Below are positions 1-11,130 of a stretch of 64,000 bases of DNA, one piece after another; position 1 is the stretch's first letter, and each line of letters opens with the position of its first letter. Source of the stretch: Imbricaverruca yamaguchii (taxonomy: Eukaryota > Arthropoda > Thecostraca > Neoverrucidae); assembly GCA_034440575.1 (NCBI GenBank), contig JAOTOL010001242.1:62001-126000 (forward strand), in the 5' to 3' direction. The translations under genes and the position numbers were made by a program. The notes under the pieces are model-generated. The model saw nothing but the letters and a program-made list of their open reading frames with translations, was not told the DNA's origin and did no database searches.

Positions 1-3000
1 ATACATGTTGCATTATGTTAAGGTGGGGAACATTGAGGTAAGTTTCACCAACAGAATGATCGCCCACACCCATAAAGGCAAACGAGCACCTCTATGAAGA
101 AACTCCTGTTACGTATGCACCAAGCCGGTACACTAGGACACAAATTCCGCATGACTCCTCTTACTTACTGAGTATGAGCATCTGTTACTTACTGAGGGCA
201 TGAAAGAAGCAGAGACAGTAGAGCAATGCCTTGAACGGAGCAGGGGCTTTGCACTCGCCGAAGAAGGACGGGTCCACAACCGGGTCACTCAAATAGGACC
301 TGGCGGCGGAGAAATGCACGCGTCCGAGAGGTGCCAGGCACATGGCACACACAACGATATCACAAACTGTGCATTACTAAAGCCGCAGACAACACACCCT
401 ATCTCACATCAGAAAACAGCAAACGACACTGGTGAAGATCAAATAGGCCCAATGATATGAATTAAATGAAGGTGTACAACTCACGGCTGTTGTTTCTAAA
501 ACGAATTGCGAAATGGAAGCAAAACTGATGGGAGCTGACTGGACACTCACCGAGTTAGCCCCTCTAAAATCTTTAGTGGAAGCATCTTTGTTACGAGCTA
601 TCAATGGCGTGATGACTACCTATTACTCAGGTCAGACAAATGGTGTTAATTTCGGCACATCAAATCTCCATGAATTAATTTTTTAATTGAATTGTGTCAG
701 TTCAATACCTAAAATATTAAGGTGCACACATCGGTCGATCAGAAGTGGACATGGGTTGGTTTTTCTGATTTTCGGGAGTGCCAACTACATGACCATGGAC
801 GTAAGTTCATATGAGAAAACCATCGATACTAGCACGTCCACATGATAAACAATGTCCGCACTGACGAGTCAACATGCTAGGTGGAACTGGCAGTGGCCAC
901 CGCGACAGTGCAGTAGTCAAAGCATTGGTGATGTACGCCTAGATTGGAAACTCCGCGTCGGCGCCTTTGATCTGCGCGTATCGCCGGCACCAACCTGCCA
1001 ACTAGTGGAGGGTAAGTAAAAATACGGAGACGCGGCTGGTTTTAGGCCGTGAGCCTACGGGATTCCTGGGTACGCGTTTCGCATTGGCATTTTTCGAAAT
1101 GATTCAGCCACGGCAGGAGGATTACACCTGCTTTTCATGGTGCAGAATTGATCAAGGGACCTCACCGTTCTTTCCTTACTGATTTATTACGCTCAGTTTC
1201 GAAGTTGTGATGGGAAGTGGAGACATCTGTGAAAGGGTACCCATTTCGCTGAAAGGGCCGGTCCACCTGTTTATTTCTTAAAATTATCGAATGGGGCTAA
1301 GTACAGGAAGGGAGAACAAAAGCAGACCAAAATGAAGGCAGGCCAAAATGAATTGGGAGTCATATTATATAGGCTCCCATGTTAGAAGTTTAAATGACTG
1401 CGGGTGGGAGAAGCAAGCATTGAGGGGGCAGTTTCACCATCAAAGATAAGAATGGGCGGTTCTGTTTTCGCCCCACCCTGCTTGCTCTCTATATGTGCAT
1501 ATATGTGTATGTGGCTGACATTTTTTCGGTGGTGTGGTTTACACAACTGAATGGAGAGTACACACTTCGGCGTACCCACCAATCAGCAGAGGATTGAGCA
1601 GAAGTTCTATGAAAGGTAAAAGCACCATACACCATACCACTGACATATTTATGATTTTGCCAAGGAGGCGTCATTTCCCAGGATGGGCGGCTCTTGGTCC
1701 AGAACATTTGGACGAGGCACACTTCGACCTCCCAGGGGGCACCGCTTGTTTTTGTCTGGGGAGTGCTTTTCGCCGAAAAATTCGCAGCGTACGTTCGTCG
1801 TTCTCCCAGAGGACTACTTTTCCCAGGCCGAGGAGCGCATTGTGCTGAAAATCTCGAGGGAGGGGATACACAAGAACCTCCAAGAGAGGTGTCCTTCGGG
1901 TCGGATCAACCCTTGCAACATACTCTAGCTAGTAACGCCACTACCTCTTGCCGATTCGCTACCACCAGGCCGCAGTGACGACCAAAGCCAGATTTTTGCT
2001 TTGATATGTCCATCAACATTTAAACAATAAATGACAGTCTATCCGTCACATATTTTCATTTAGCAGCAATTATTGTTCCCAGATCAAATATATACTATGA
2101 GCGTATACCAGCGAATCCCGTCCCTATTACCACCATCTTTATACTAGAACCTCCCATCGGCACAGGACGACGTTTTTCTAACAACCACAATGCTAAACCA
2201 ATGGATGACATACCGTGGTCGCCCAAAGTGTCGACAAACGCCGACCCGCTAACCAATGTGGTCGTCGCCAAGGAATCTGGGTGTAAATAAGGAATTGGAA
2301 ATCAGGCAACTCTTGGTGGCTTGTTCAGTTGTGGTCGTTCGAAAATTGCTTGTTTTCGGTACCTGTACCTTATCGTGATGGTGGATTAATGTCGCGCTTT
2401 CGTAAATTGATTGCTTGACTGCCTTGATTCATATTGATATTTCCGCGGTAGGTACACCTAGTTACATATCCAGGTGTGGACTCCATTCGAAAATTCAAGA
2501 TACAGGGAGCCAGTTTGTTCCTGGAGGTCAAACTGGTTCAGGATAATGCAGAAAGGTATGTTGATGCTCCTACCTACATAGGTACCTAGGTAGGAACCTA
2601 CCTAGGTACCAAGGTACCTACATTCCTAGGTACAATGATATGGTCTTGGCTAGCAGTTCCCAGAGTGTCAGCATTTGTAGGCTTGCTTTTTACTTTGGAT
2701 TTACATTTTACGAAACAAATATTATAGAACGTGTTTCATAATGGGATTAAGATGATGTAGCATGTCGCCTACCTACCATTTACCTATAACCAGCACAAAT
2801 GCATACATACTTTACAGTTGGCAAGGAAGATAATACCAACATATTGATATTCAGTTGGCGCAATATATACTGAAGAATAATGTAATAAGTGAAATGAAGC
2901 CTAATGTAGCATAGGTACCTGGCTAGGTGATTTCATGCTTTATCTCATGTATTAGTTCATGCCTTTCAGTATAGCCTGGTCTTTTTTTTCTTGAAACCAA

Positions 3001-3080
3001 TCTATTGGAGTCGAACATTCTATCTTCAGAAAAAGCAAAAACAAGTCAAGTTTTAAACATATTTTACCTCCATGAAACAA
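1..3080. other. Unassigned sequence, no gene recognised
   Basis: No conserved protein domain, RNA gene or intact transposon is recognised here. Short open frames exist (for example 200-460 and 1534-1980) but their peptides show no known motif and no coherent splice context. The stretch from about 2440 to 2930 is rich in the short motif ACCTAGGT/GGTACCTA. This probably lies in the dynein intron downstream of exon 9, or beyond the gene. No dynein exon is visible on the minus strand. Confidence 0.5.
2581..2610. repeat. Perfect 14-bp inverted repeat with 2-bp loop
   Basis: The arms GGTACCTAGGTAGG and CCTACCTAGGTACC are exact reverse complements separated by AA. The motif GGTACCTA recurs just downstream (2613-2632) and again near 34008. 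It looks like a simple repeat capable of forming a cruciform. No function is evident. Confidence 0.8.
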
Positions 3081-3089
3081 GCAAAAGAT

Positions 3090-3462
3090 CGAAGAAATTG
3101 AATATGTTTTCACTTAGATATAGAAGGCTGAGAGGAGAACTCATCGAGGTCTTTAAATTTGTCCATGGTCTGGAGAGGGGATATCTTGGGGAAATGTTTG
3201 AATTTACCAGAAATGATGCAATTAGAGGTCATAAATTCAAAATTAAAGTTAACCGCAGCAGAACAAGGTTAAGGCAGACTTTCTTCACCAACACGGTGGT
3301 AGAACACCGGAACCAGCTGCCAGAAAACATTGTCAGTAGCAGCACATTGAATATCTTTAAAAACAGCATAGACAAGCATTATAAAAATAGAGGGCTTGCT
3401 TTTCAGTATTACAGGGGGTGCTGATTGACAGATTTAGTGGGCAACTGGTTCAGTGTACAGAG
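3090..3462 (+). mobile_element. CR1-like LINE, 3' fragment (ORF2 C-terminus)
   Basis: The translation contains the conserved ORF2 tail of the CR1 family in this window: MFSLRYRRLRGELIEVFKF, then a TRNDAIRGHKFK-like block, then RLRQTFFTN and LPENIVSSSTLNIF. It aligns almost residue for residue with the copies at 8858, 31893 and 44776. The element is truncated upstream, starting inside the region after the reverse transcriptase. Its 3' UTR is cut after TTCAGTGTACAGAGT, where LINE A begins. The usual CR1 end (GCAACCAAGAAGGGCCC and a TTTATGTC-type tail) is missing. Confidence 0.85.
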
Positions 3463-3468
3463 TATACA

Positions 3469-3936
3469 GAGTTCAGTGTACTACTCGCTGCGCTCCAAGA
3501 AACTCACTTTCGAGATTCTGACTCAACTTGGAACAAAATTCCCGATTACACTTGGCACCTAAACAACGTAAACGGCCCACATATGAAATGGGGCACAGCC
3601 ATACTCATAGCAAACAGCATACCTCATCGTCGAGTAACGTCAAATACTCCCCTGAATTGCGTAGCAGTCAGCCTCAAAATTGCACATTGCCAAACCACAG
3701 TAATCTCACTATACATTTCGCCGTCAGCTGAAACCCGCACACCACAGGAACTGAACGACCTGCTGCTTCAGGCCCCTCCACCAGTTCTCATTATGGGGGG
3801 CTTTAATGCTAAACACCCCTCGTGGGGAAGCGACCAGACCGACACTAGAGGGCACCAAATTCACCAGTTTATTTCGGACCACAACCTAGTACTTCTTAAC
3901 ACCGGGGCCGCCACCCGTCACAACCCGACCTTATGA
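3469..3936 (+). pseudogene. LINE A endonuclease domain, 5'-truncated
   Basis: This is the apurinic/apyrimidinic-type endonuclease that nicks target DNA for target-primed reverse transcription. Visible motifs are QETHF near the start (catalytic Glu), GFNAKHPSWGS (NAKH variant of GDFNAHH) and LVLLNTG. The first residues including the N-terminal Asn block are missing because the element is truncated at about 3463. The frame closes at 3936, before the SDH block. The next coding stretch (LSDHYPITI, near 4021) lies in a different frame, so at least one frameshift separates them. Confidence 0.75.
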
Positions 3937-4056
3937 GGATCGGACACTTGCATAGATTTAACGTGCTGCACCCCACGACTTAGCTCACTATTTGACTGGT
4001 CAGTTTCAGACGTTCCCAGGCTGAGCGACCACTATCCAATCACAATTAGGCTCAGC

Positions 4057-5700
4057 ATGGACGCTATCCACCACACTAAACTATTCAGACAATCTTGGAA
4101 TTTGAAAAGAGCGGACTGGACTAAATTCGAGGAACAGGTGGACCTCAACCTAGCAACTTCAGATACCAGTAAGATAGAGACTATCCTAAGGGCCATCAGC
4201 TCAGCAGCACAAGATTCAGTCCCAAAAAGTAACAAACCTAGGAAAAAGGCATCTACGCCATGGTGGACCCCGGACTGTCAAAGGGCAATCGCCGCACGCC
4301 GCCGTGCTCACAAACAATTCAAAAGATGCGTGTGCGAAGCACACCTATCAGCATACAGGCAATCTCAAAAACACTGCCGGTACACAATTCGAACAGCACG
4401 CCAAAACTCTTGGCAGTCTTTTGCCTCGCAATTCAATAGGTTCACACCTACCGGCAGAATCTGGGACCTGATGAAGCGCTTCAACCTGAAACGCCCACCA
4501 CCAGCCCCTTTCCCCCAGCTGACGGTGAATGGACAGCACATCACTGACCCACAAGTCGTAGACCACTTTAAACTACACTACGCCAGCGTATCCGGCAACA
4601 CCAACTATGACACCACTATAGTAAGCGTCCTAGACGCCCTTGCCTCCAAAGCAAATTTTAGCTCTGACAATAGAGAAATCTACTATCAGTCATTCGCTAT
4701 GCACGAATTAGAACTTGCTCTCAGCAAGTGTGGAAACACGTCGGTTGGGCCGGACGACATTCATTACCAGTTTCTTAAACGTCTTAGCAAAAACTCCCTA
4801 ACGTATCTACTGACGGCCATAAATGAACTGTACCAAACCGACACGTTTCCCGCATCCTGGCGGGAGGGCGTAGTCATACCATTACCAAAGCCGCACAAAG
4901 ATCACTCCACCCCAAAAGGCTATAGACCCATCTCACTTACTAGCTGTGCTAGCAAGCTGGTCGAACGCATGGTCAACACACGATTGAGGAAATTTCTGGA
5001 ACACAACGACCTGCTCGACGAATTTCAAGGCGGCTTCCAACGGCAAAAATCAACTACAGACAATCTCGTTAGGTTAGTGCATGACATCAAAAGTGGTCTA
5101 TACATCAAACGCACAACAATAGCTGCCTACCTAGACATCACTGCCGCCTTCGACCGAGTACACAAGTCAGCGCTGACACACAAACTCCATAAGATAGGCC
5201 TACGCGGACACATGGCGCACTTCATTCTCAACTTCCTCAGGGATAGGACTCTTAGGGTCCGATGCGGCAATGTCACATCAAACACCACAACTCAGGAGCA
5301 GGGCCTGGCTCAGGGGAGCGTGCTTTCGCCGAGCCTCTTCATCATCATGATCAACGACATACTTGCCGACCACGGGGACACTTCACTTCACTACTCACTT
5401 TTCGCGGACGACATAGCAATCTGGACAACATCACAATGCTTCCTTAAAGCTGAAAAAACATTCAGGCAGGACTAGACCACATTGCAAAGTGGTGCAAAAC
5501 TTGGGGCTTCACCCTGTCCGCAGAAAAATCGGCCACTGTCACATACAGTCGTCTCCGTCCCACACCGAAAACACTACTTAAAATCGATGGCAAAGCCATC
5601 GAGCAGGTGAAAAGTTTCAAATTCCTAGGGGTGCATTTAGACGAAAAACTCAGTTTCAACACCCATATCACCGACATCACGAAGCGAAGCGTGTCAACAT
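4057..5700 (+). pseudogene. LINE A reverse transcriptase
   Basis: The long open stretch 4057-5475 starts in the linker (PWWTPDCQRAIAARRRAH) and runs through RT blocks: GPDDIHYQFLKRL, YRPISLTSCASKLVERMV, GGFQRQKSTTDNL, DITAAFDRVHK, QGSVLSPSLFIIMINDI and the catalytic FADD (near 5400). A frameshift at about 5465 ends this frame. The thumb (HIAKWCKTWGFTLSAEKS, then FLGVHLDEKLSFNTHI) continues in another frame to about 5700. FADD in place of the commoner YADD is usual in I-type elements. The protein cannot be made intact from this copy. Confidence 0.85.
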
Positions 5701-6001
5701 AATACGTGCACTTGCAGGCACAGGCTGGGGCGGAGACAGGAAAACACTTCTGCGACTGTACACATCAATCATCATAGAATACAACAGCATCATTCTTTCC
5801 ACAATTTCAGAGTCAGAGTAAAAAATTATAAGTCATCCAAAACAGCTGCAAAAGAGCAGCCACAGGCGCCCTTAGCGCTACACCGATAGTCTTCTAGAAG
5901 ACTCAAACACAACATCACTCAACCACAGGAGGACACAACACCTGTGCCGTTACCACATCAAAATCAAATCCATTCCAAATCATCCGGCACAGCGCTGCTT
6001 C

Positions 6002-7096
6002 ATGCCTGGCAGATACGACAAGAGCCGATTTGCGCGCAAACTTCCACCATATAGCATTCAAATTGCCACGGCTCTCTCAGATCTTAACCTCGCAATGCCA
6101 TCCACTGCAGCTCGACCGACCATTGGGCCCTTCTGGACTTTCAGTCAACCAAAGGTCGAGTACTTGCTCTCGGAGAAGAAAGCCATTATCACATCGGCGG
6201 AGATTCTTGGTCTCTTTCACAAGTTCGCCGATAACAACAATCACAAATCACTCATATTCACGGATGGGTCGAAACACGAGGCTAAGGTAGGCATCGGCAT
6301 CACTGGACCAGGTCTCAGACTTTCCAAACGTCTACCGGATAACTTCTCCATCTACTCTGCTGAAGCAATGGTCATTCTGGCCGCTATTTTCATTCTCATT
6401 AAGCGAAAAGTCAGAAACGTAGTGATTTGCTCAGACTCCAAATCCGTCCTACAGTCAATTAGCAACACCCACGACTGTCCTCATCACATCATTGGTCGAA
6501 TCCAACAAATCGTGGCCCATAACGTAAACATCAACTTTTCCTTCCTCTGGATTCCGGGCCACGCCAACATCCCAGGTAACGAAGAAGCAGACCGGCTCGC
6601 AAAGCAAGCCTTAGCATCGAACACCCACCCCAGCGTGGAATATTCGGTAGACGATTGCAAATCATTCCTACAACATCGCATTCGCCAACACCAACAGAAG
6701 ACATGGACACAACACAACTCAACACAACACAAATCCAACCACGCCCACTCAATAAAACCAACCATAGGCACATGGAACACATCGAATCAGTCTCACCGAC
6801 AGAAAGAGGTCATCCTCACTAGACTTAGAATCGGTTGCACAAAACTAACACAGCCTCGATTAGAGGATGACCAACACACGACACCTCACTGCGACACCTG
6901 CAACACCACGTTAAGCATAGGCCACATCCTGCTAGACTGCAGTAGCTTTAGCTCTCAGAGACAACCACTTAAGGCCTTCTGCCAGAGAGAGGGCATCACC
7001 CTATCGCTTCCATCGCTTCTCGGTGACAAACACGCAGAACTCATTCAATTGCTATTTGAATATCTGTATGCCACAGAACTAGCAGGAGCTCTCTAG
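6002..7096 (+). CDS. LINE A RNase H domain and C-terminal zinc knuckle
   Basis: An uninterrupted 364-codon frame. RNase H catalytic residues are all visible: Asp in IFTDGSKHE, Glu in YSAEAMVIL, Asp in ICSDSKSVL and the final Asp in GNEEADRLAKQAL, preceded by the usual WIPGHANI. This enzyme would remove the RNA strand of the element's cDNA hybrid. After a 50-residue spacer come TRLRIGCTKL and the CCHC-like HCDTCNTTLSIGHILLDC. It is the 3' part of a broken ORF2, so it is unlikely to be made as a separate protein. The frame ends at the TAG at 7094-7096. Confidence 0.85.
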   Translation: MPGRYDKSRFARKLPPYSIQIATALSDLNLAMPSTAARPTIGPFWTFSQPKVEYLLSEKKAIITSAEILGLFHKFADNNNHKSLIFTDGSKHEAKVGIGITGPGLRLSKRLPDNFSIYSAEAMVILAAIFILIKRKVRNVVICSDSKSVLQSISNTHDCPHHIIGRIQQIVAHNVNINFSFLWIPGHANIPGNEEADRLAKQALASNTHPSVEYSVDDCKSFLQHRIRQHQQKTWTQHNSTQHKSNHAHSIKPTIGTWNTSNQSHRQKEVILTRLRIGCTKLTQPRLEDDQHTTPHCDTCNTTLSIGHILLDCSSFSSQRQPLKAFCQREGITLSLPSLLGDKHAELIQLLFEYLYATELAGAL

Positions 7097-7164
7097 GCAC
7101 CACCAACGTTCATATCAACTTGCAATACATGACCGCGACACACTCGTAGGGAACACGTAAATAG

Positions 7165-7425
7165 CCATCCCCGCTTGGCGTCGGACGTACATGAGCCGAT
7201 TTGCTTCCCAGTTAGGAATAATTGGCTACCTAGCGGTGCCGTCGGAGGTAGATGAGCCGACTTGCTTTAGGAAAACAACCAAAAAAAAAAGAAAAAAAAA
7301 TTACCTTAACGTAAAACCACTACCCAGAGGAGCCATCGGACGTAGATGAGCCGACTTGCCTTCCGACACCTAACGTAAATGGCTACCCGGAGGAACGGCG
7401 GACGTAGAGGAGCCAAATTATGAAA
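7165..7425 (+). repeat. Tandem repeat in the 3' UTR of LINE A
   Basis: About four degenerate copies of a unit built around CGGACGTAGATGAGCCGACTTGC, each preceded by a segment like GGCTACCCGGAGGAGC. They start near 7177, 7231, 7327 and 7398. An A-rich run (7277-7301) separates the second and third. Position directly after the ORF2 stop suggests a 3' UTR repeat of LINE A. TTAACGTAAA recurs at 7305, 7372 and 7765, so the element may extend to about 7770. Confidence 0.7.
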
Positions 7426-7429
7426 CACC

Positions 7430-8585
7430 GTACTAACCCAACTGACAACCCTGCATGGCATGCATAAATTAACCAACTACTAACAACTAACACGTGGCAG
7501 CCGGCGTGAGAGGCGGTGTGGACAATTGCCTCCTTGTCCGCACGGTAAAAATCCCTCGGTGCTCTTCGATACGAGTAGGCTAAAGCCGGCACCCTGGCAA
7601 AATCAACTCGACACTCAAAACACCCCAGCCCCACCCAAACCACAAATTATTATGTGGAAGAGTAAAGTAAAATTAAAACCAGTTAAACACCAGGGAGACG
7701 TCCCCAACCCAGCCCCCGCCTCCAGCATCCAAAAACTTCGCACAAAGTATAACGCAAAATTCCCTTAACGTAAATGTTCACTTGCCTGTACCTTGATCGT
7801 AACACTCGCTTTCATAGACAGATATGCAACGTGTTCCTTTAAAGGCGCCGCAAATGACCTTTATGGTCCGGCACGCCTAAAAAAACACTCTCCCCCCTCC
7901 CCCCAAGTTCTCATGTCCCGTTCTCACGAGCCGGATTATGGGGGAGGCCGTGACCGGCACGGAATCTTGCTTTCTTCTCCTCCTGTCCTAGGAGGTATGT
8001 CCGGAACGCGCCGAGGGAAGAATACAGCCAAGCAGTGCACATTCCAGGTGTTATTTGGCGAGTACACCTGGGAAAGCCTCTATGCGGCTTTTCCAGATCC
8101 TTTACGCCTATCCGCACGCACCCACAGGCGCCGCAGTAGCACCTCCAGAGGAAGCGAGCGGTCACGTCATGTTAATCATGTTCATAATCCGTTGGAAAAG
8201 GAAGGCCCAATAATCCAAACTTACCTCAAATCATAAGTTTAGCACCATTTGTTGGCACAAAATTAACTTATACTTTTCGTGTTTCATTAAATTAGAAATT
8301 GTAACATCAGATATCCTATAATATCTTTGCTTTACGGAGGAAAAGCATGTGATTACTGATTAGGATGCCTTGCATACAGTCTAAATTACAAATTGCTGGT
8401 GGTGGGTTGGAGTTTAAGGGCGCGTCGACATCTAGGGTCATTTTGCGCCCATAACTGAATTGTAATCAGTCTACGGTGCTGCTATCATAGCTTTATATCC
8501 ATATATCCATCTTTACGGGTGGTGGTATATCACGTCAAGGCGAGCTTGTCGAATGAACATAAAAATATTCACAGACGTAACGGCC
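7430..8585. other. Unassigned interval between LINE A and LINE B
   Basis: A C-rich open frame at 7793-8236 has no recognisable domain, and neither strand shows transposon or dynein motifs. The right end (about 8240-8585) is AT-rich and directly follows, on the minus strand, the ORF2 stop of LINE B. It is therefore probably the 3' UTR of that element. Confidence 0.4.
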
Positions 8586-8757
8586 TCAGTCGTTCCCTAT
8601 AAGCATACGTAAAGAAGAGTCGGTATTCAACCATCCTAAAATCTGGCGTAAAGGATCTAGCAGTGTACAGCCAACTAAAACATGGTACACAGTAAGCGAG
8701 TTAGAACAGCGCGGACATACGGGACGGTCATTACCGGTCAACATATAACTATGTGTC
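8586..8757 (-). pseudogene. LINE B C-terminus beyond the CR1 insertion
   Basis: The minus-strand peptide THSYMLTGNDRPVCPRC continues exactly where the RNase H frame at 12244 was cut (RIGHTFATH). It carries the CX2CX7HX4C knuckle (CPRCSNSLTVYHVLVGC) and ends at a stop next to 8586. The plus-strand copy at 20083-20317 has the same arrangement (RIGHTYTTH, KPVCPRCNSPLTVHHILAC) without an insertion. Confidence 0.85.
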
Positions 8758-8857
8758 ATAAAGACACAGACATAAAAGATTAGTGCAACTCTGAGCCACA
8801 AGGGCCCTTCTTGGTTGCACTCTGTACACTGAACCAGTTGCCCACCAAATCTGCCAA

Positions 8858-11130
8858 TCAGCCCTCCCTGTAATACTGAAAAGCAAGCCCTCTATTCTTA
8901 TAATGATTGTCTATGCTGTTTTTAAAGATGTTCAATGTGCTGCTACTGACGATGTTTTCTGGCAGCTGGTTCCAGTGTTCCACTACCCTGTTGGTGAAGA
9001 AAGTTTGCCTTAACCTTGTTCTGCTGTGGTTAATTTTAATTTTGAATTTATGACCTCTAATTGCATCATTTCTGTTAAATTCAAACATTTCCCCAAGGTA
9101 TCCCCTCTCCAGACCATTGACAAATTTAAAGACCTCGATGAGATCTCCTCTCAGCCTTCTATATCTAAGTGAAAACATATTCAATTTCTTCAATCTTTCC
9201 TCATATGCCAGGTTGCTTATGCCATTAACCATTTTTGTAGCCGTCTTTTGTACTCTCTCTAAAAGCCAACAATCTTTTTCATAGCTAGGAGACCAAGCTT
9301 GGATGCAGTATTCCAAATGTGGCCTGACGTATGCACAGTAAAGCTTCCTGATCACTTCCTCACTTCTGTATGATACATTCCTATTTATTGCCCCGAGCAT
9401 TATCAGTGCCTTCTTCCTGGCTTCCTTGGTCTGTTCTGATGCCCCCAATTTTGTGTTTAGAATAACACCTAAATCCTTCTCCTGTTGAGTCACTGATAGC
9501 ACTTGGCCACCCATCAAGTATGGAGCCTTCATATGCTGCTTACCTACATGCATGATTTTGCACTTATCAAAGTTAAATTTCATTTGCCATTCTTCGGACC
9601 ACTTCACAAGTTCGTCTAAGTCTTTTTGCAGCGAGATATGCTCATCCTGACCTGTTATTGCCCTAAAGACCTTCAAATCATCTGCAAATTTCAAAACCTT
9701 ACTGCTTAGGCCACTTTCAATGTTATTTACAAATATAATGAACAGTAATGGCCCTAGTACTGACCCCTGGGGGACTCCACTAAGAACATTTTGCCATGAT
9801 GACTTTGTACCATTTAGCATCACTCTTTGCTGTCTATCTGAAAGCCACAACTCTATCCATTTTAAGATGCTACCTGCAATACCATGGGACTGAAGCTGTA
9901 TCATTAACCGTTTATGGGGTACCTTGTCAAAGGCCTTACTAAAGTCAAGATATGCTACATCAACCTGATTTCCCTGATCAAATTGTTCTGTGGCGAAGTT
10001 AAAAAAGTCCAAGAGGCTTGTGAGACACGATCGTCCTTTTCTAAATCCATGTTGAGTATCTTGAATCAATCTGCTACCTTCCAGATAACTAACTATTCTA
10101 TCCTTGATAATTGATTCGAGTACCTTGCAGACTAGGGACTTATTGGCCTATAGTTTTCAACTTTCCCTCTTTCTCCTTTCTTGAAAATAGGAACTACATT
10201 TGCCCTTTTCCAATCGGTTGGAATTTCATTATGTGAAACTGATCTACAAAATATGATACTAAGTGGAAATGCCAGTTCCTTTTCAATTTCCCGCAACACC
10301 CTAGCATAAATATAATCAGGTCCTGCTGCCTTATTTGGCTTTATTTTCCTGATATGATTGTAAACAACATCACTACCAATGAAATCAACATCATTTGTCA
10401 GATCCCATGTAACTGAACTATGGTGTACGGTCGGCAGATTGGTCATATCTTCCAATGTAAACACTGATTTGAACTGCTTGCTCAGCTCCTCAACCATCTC
10501 ACTATCCTCACCCAATGTAGTCCCGTTTACTTCCAGTGGACCAATTGTGCTAGAAACTTTACTCAGCTTGTAGAAACTAAAGAACTTTTTACTGTCCCCA
10601 TTACAGTTTCTAGCTAAATCCAGTTCCTTTGCTCCCTTTGCTGCTCTGGTTTTTTGCTTCACAGTGTCTCTAGCTTTTCGATACGCCTTTAGATTAATGA
10701 CATTTGAGGCTTCTTTAAAAACTCTAAATGCAGTTTTCTTAGCCCTAATTTGCTTTTATCACGTCTGGTGTAAGCCATGCTGGCTTACCTACCCTTCTTT
10801 TGGGTGTTTGCTTTTGGGGGACATGTCTAATCTGAGTTTCCTTTAAGTAAGATTTGAACTTTTCCCACATTTTACAGGCATTTAAATTGGAGAATTCTTC
10901 TTCCCATCTGATGGCACTTAAAGCCGCTCTCATGCCGTTAAAGTCTGCTCTGTTGAAATTTGGAACCTTTACCAAATTATCCTTGATAATTTCCCCTACA
11001 TGTGCCTTGAATCTAACTATGTTATGGTCACTTTTTCCCAGAGTTTCGCCTACAGTCAAGTCTTGAACCAAGTCACTTAAATCCGAGAATACAAGGTCCA
11101 AGAATGAACCATGCCTGGTAGGTTCCGGTA
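8858..11130 (-). pseudogene. CR1 ORF2, endonuclease C-terminus to RT
   Basis: Consecutive blocks on the minus strand: SFLDLVFSDL, GKSDHNIVRF (SDH of the endonuclease), KPAWLTPDVIKAN (11130-10745); GPDYIYARVLREIEKELAFP and ENYRPIS (10662-10132); HGFRKGRSCLTSLLDFFNF, DFSKAFDKVPH, GVPQGSVLGPLLFIIFVNNI, catalytic FADD, MHVGKQHMKAPYLMG, LGVILNTKLGASEQTKEA, YVRPHLEYCIQAW and the tail ending YYREG (10069-8858). A stop after KAN and a one-base frameshift at about 10131 break the ORF. Otherwise it is well preserved, so the insertion is fairly recent. Confidence 0.9.

Larger units (their letters stand above)
3463..7420 (+). mobile_element. LINE A: I-type non-LTR retrotransposon with RNase H
   Basis: Domains are in the expected order: 5'-truncated APE endonuclease (ALQETHF at the catalytic glutamate block, MGGFNAKHPSWGS, about 3490-3936), reverse transcriptase (4057-5700), RNase H (about 6250-6640), and a C-terminal CX2CX7HX4C knuckle near 6893. 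Element-encoded RNase H after the RT is known for I, R1, LOA, Tad1 and related clades; which clade this is cannot be decided here. There are frameshifts around 3937, 5465 and 5700-6000. The sense strand is markedly rich in A and C. It abuts a cut CR1 tail on its 5' side. The 3' UTR carries a tandem repeat. Confidence 0.85.

Noticed and set aside
1534..1980. Candidate small gene
   Set aside because: Two overlapping frames of similar length with no domain, no splice context and no repeat support.
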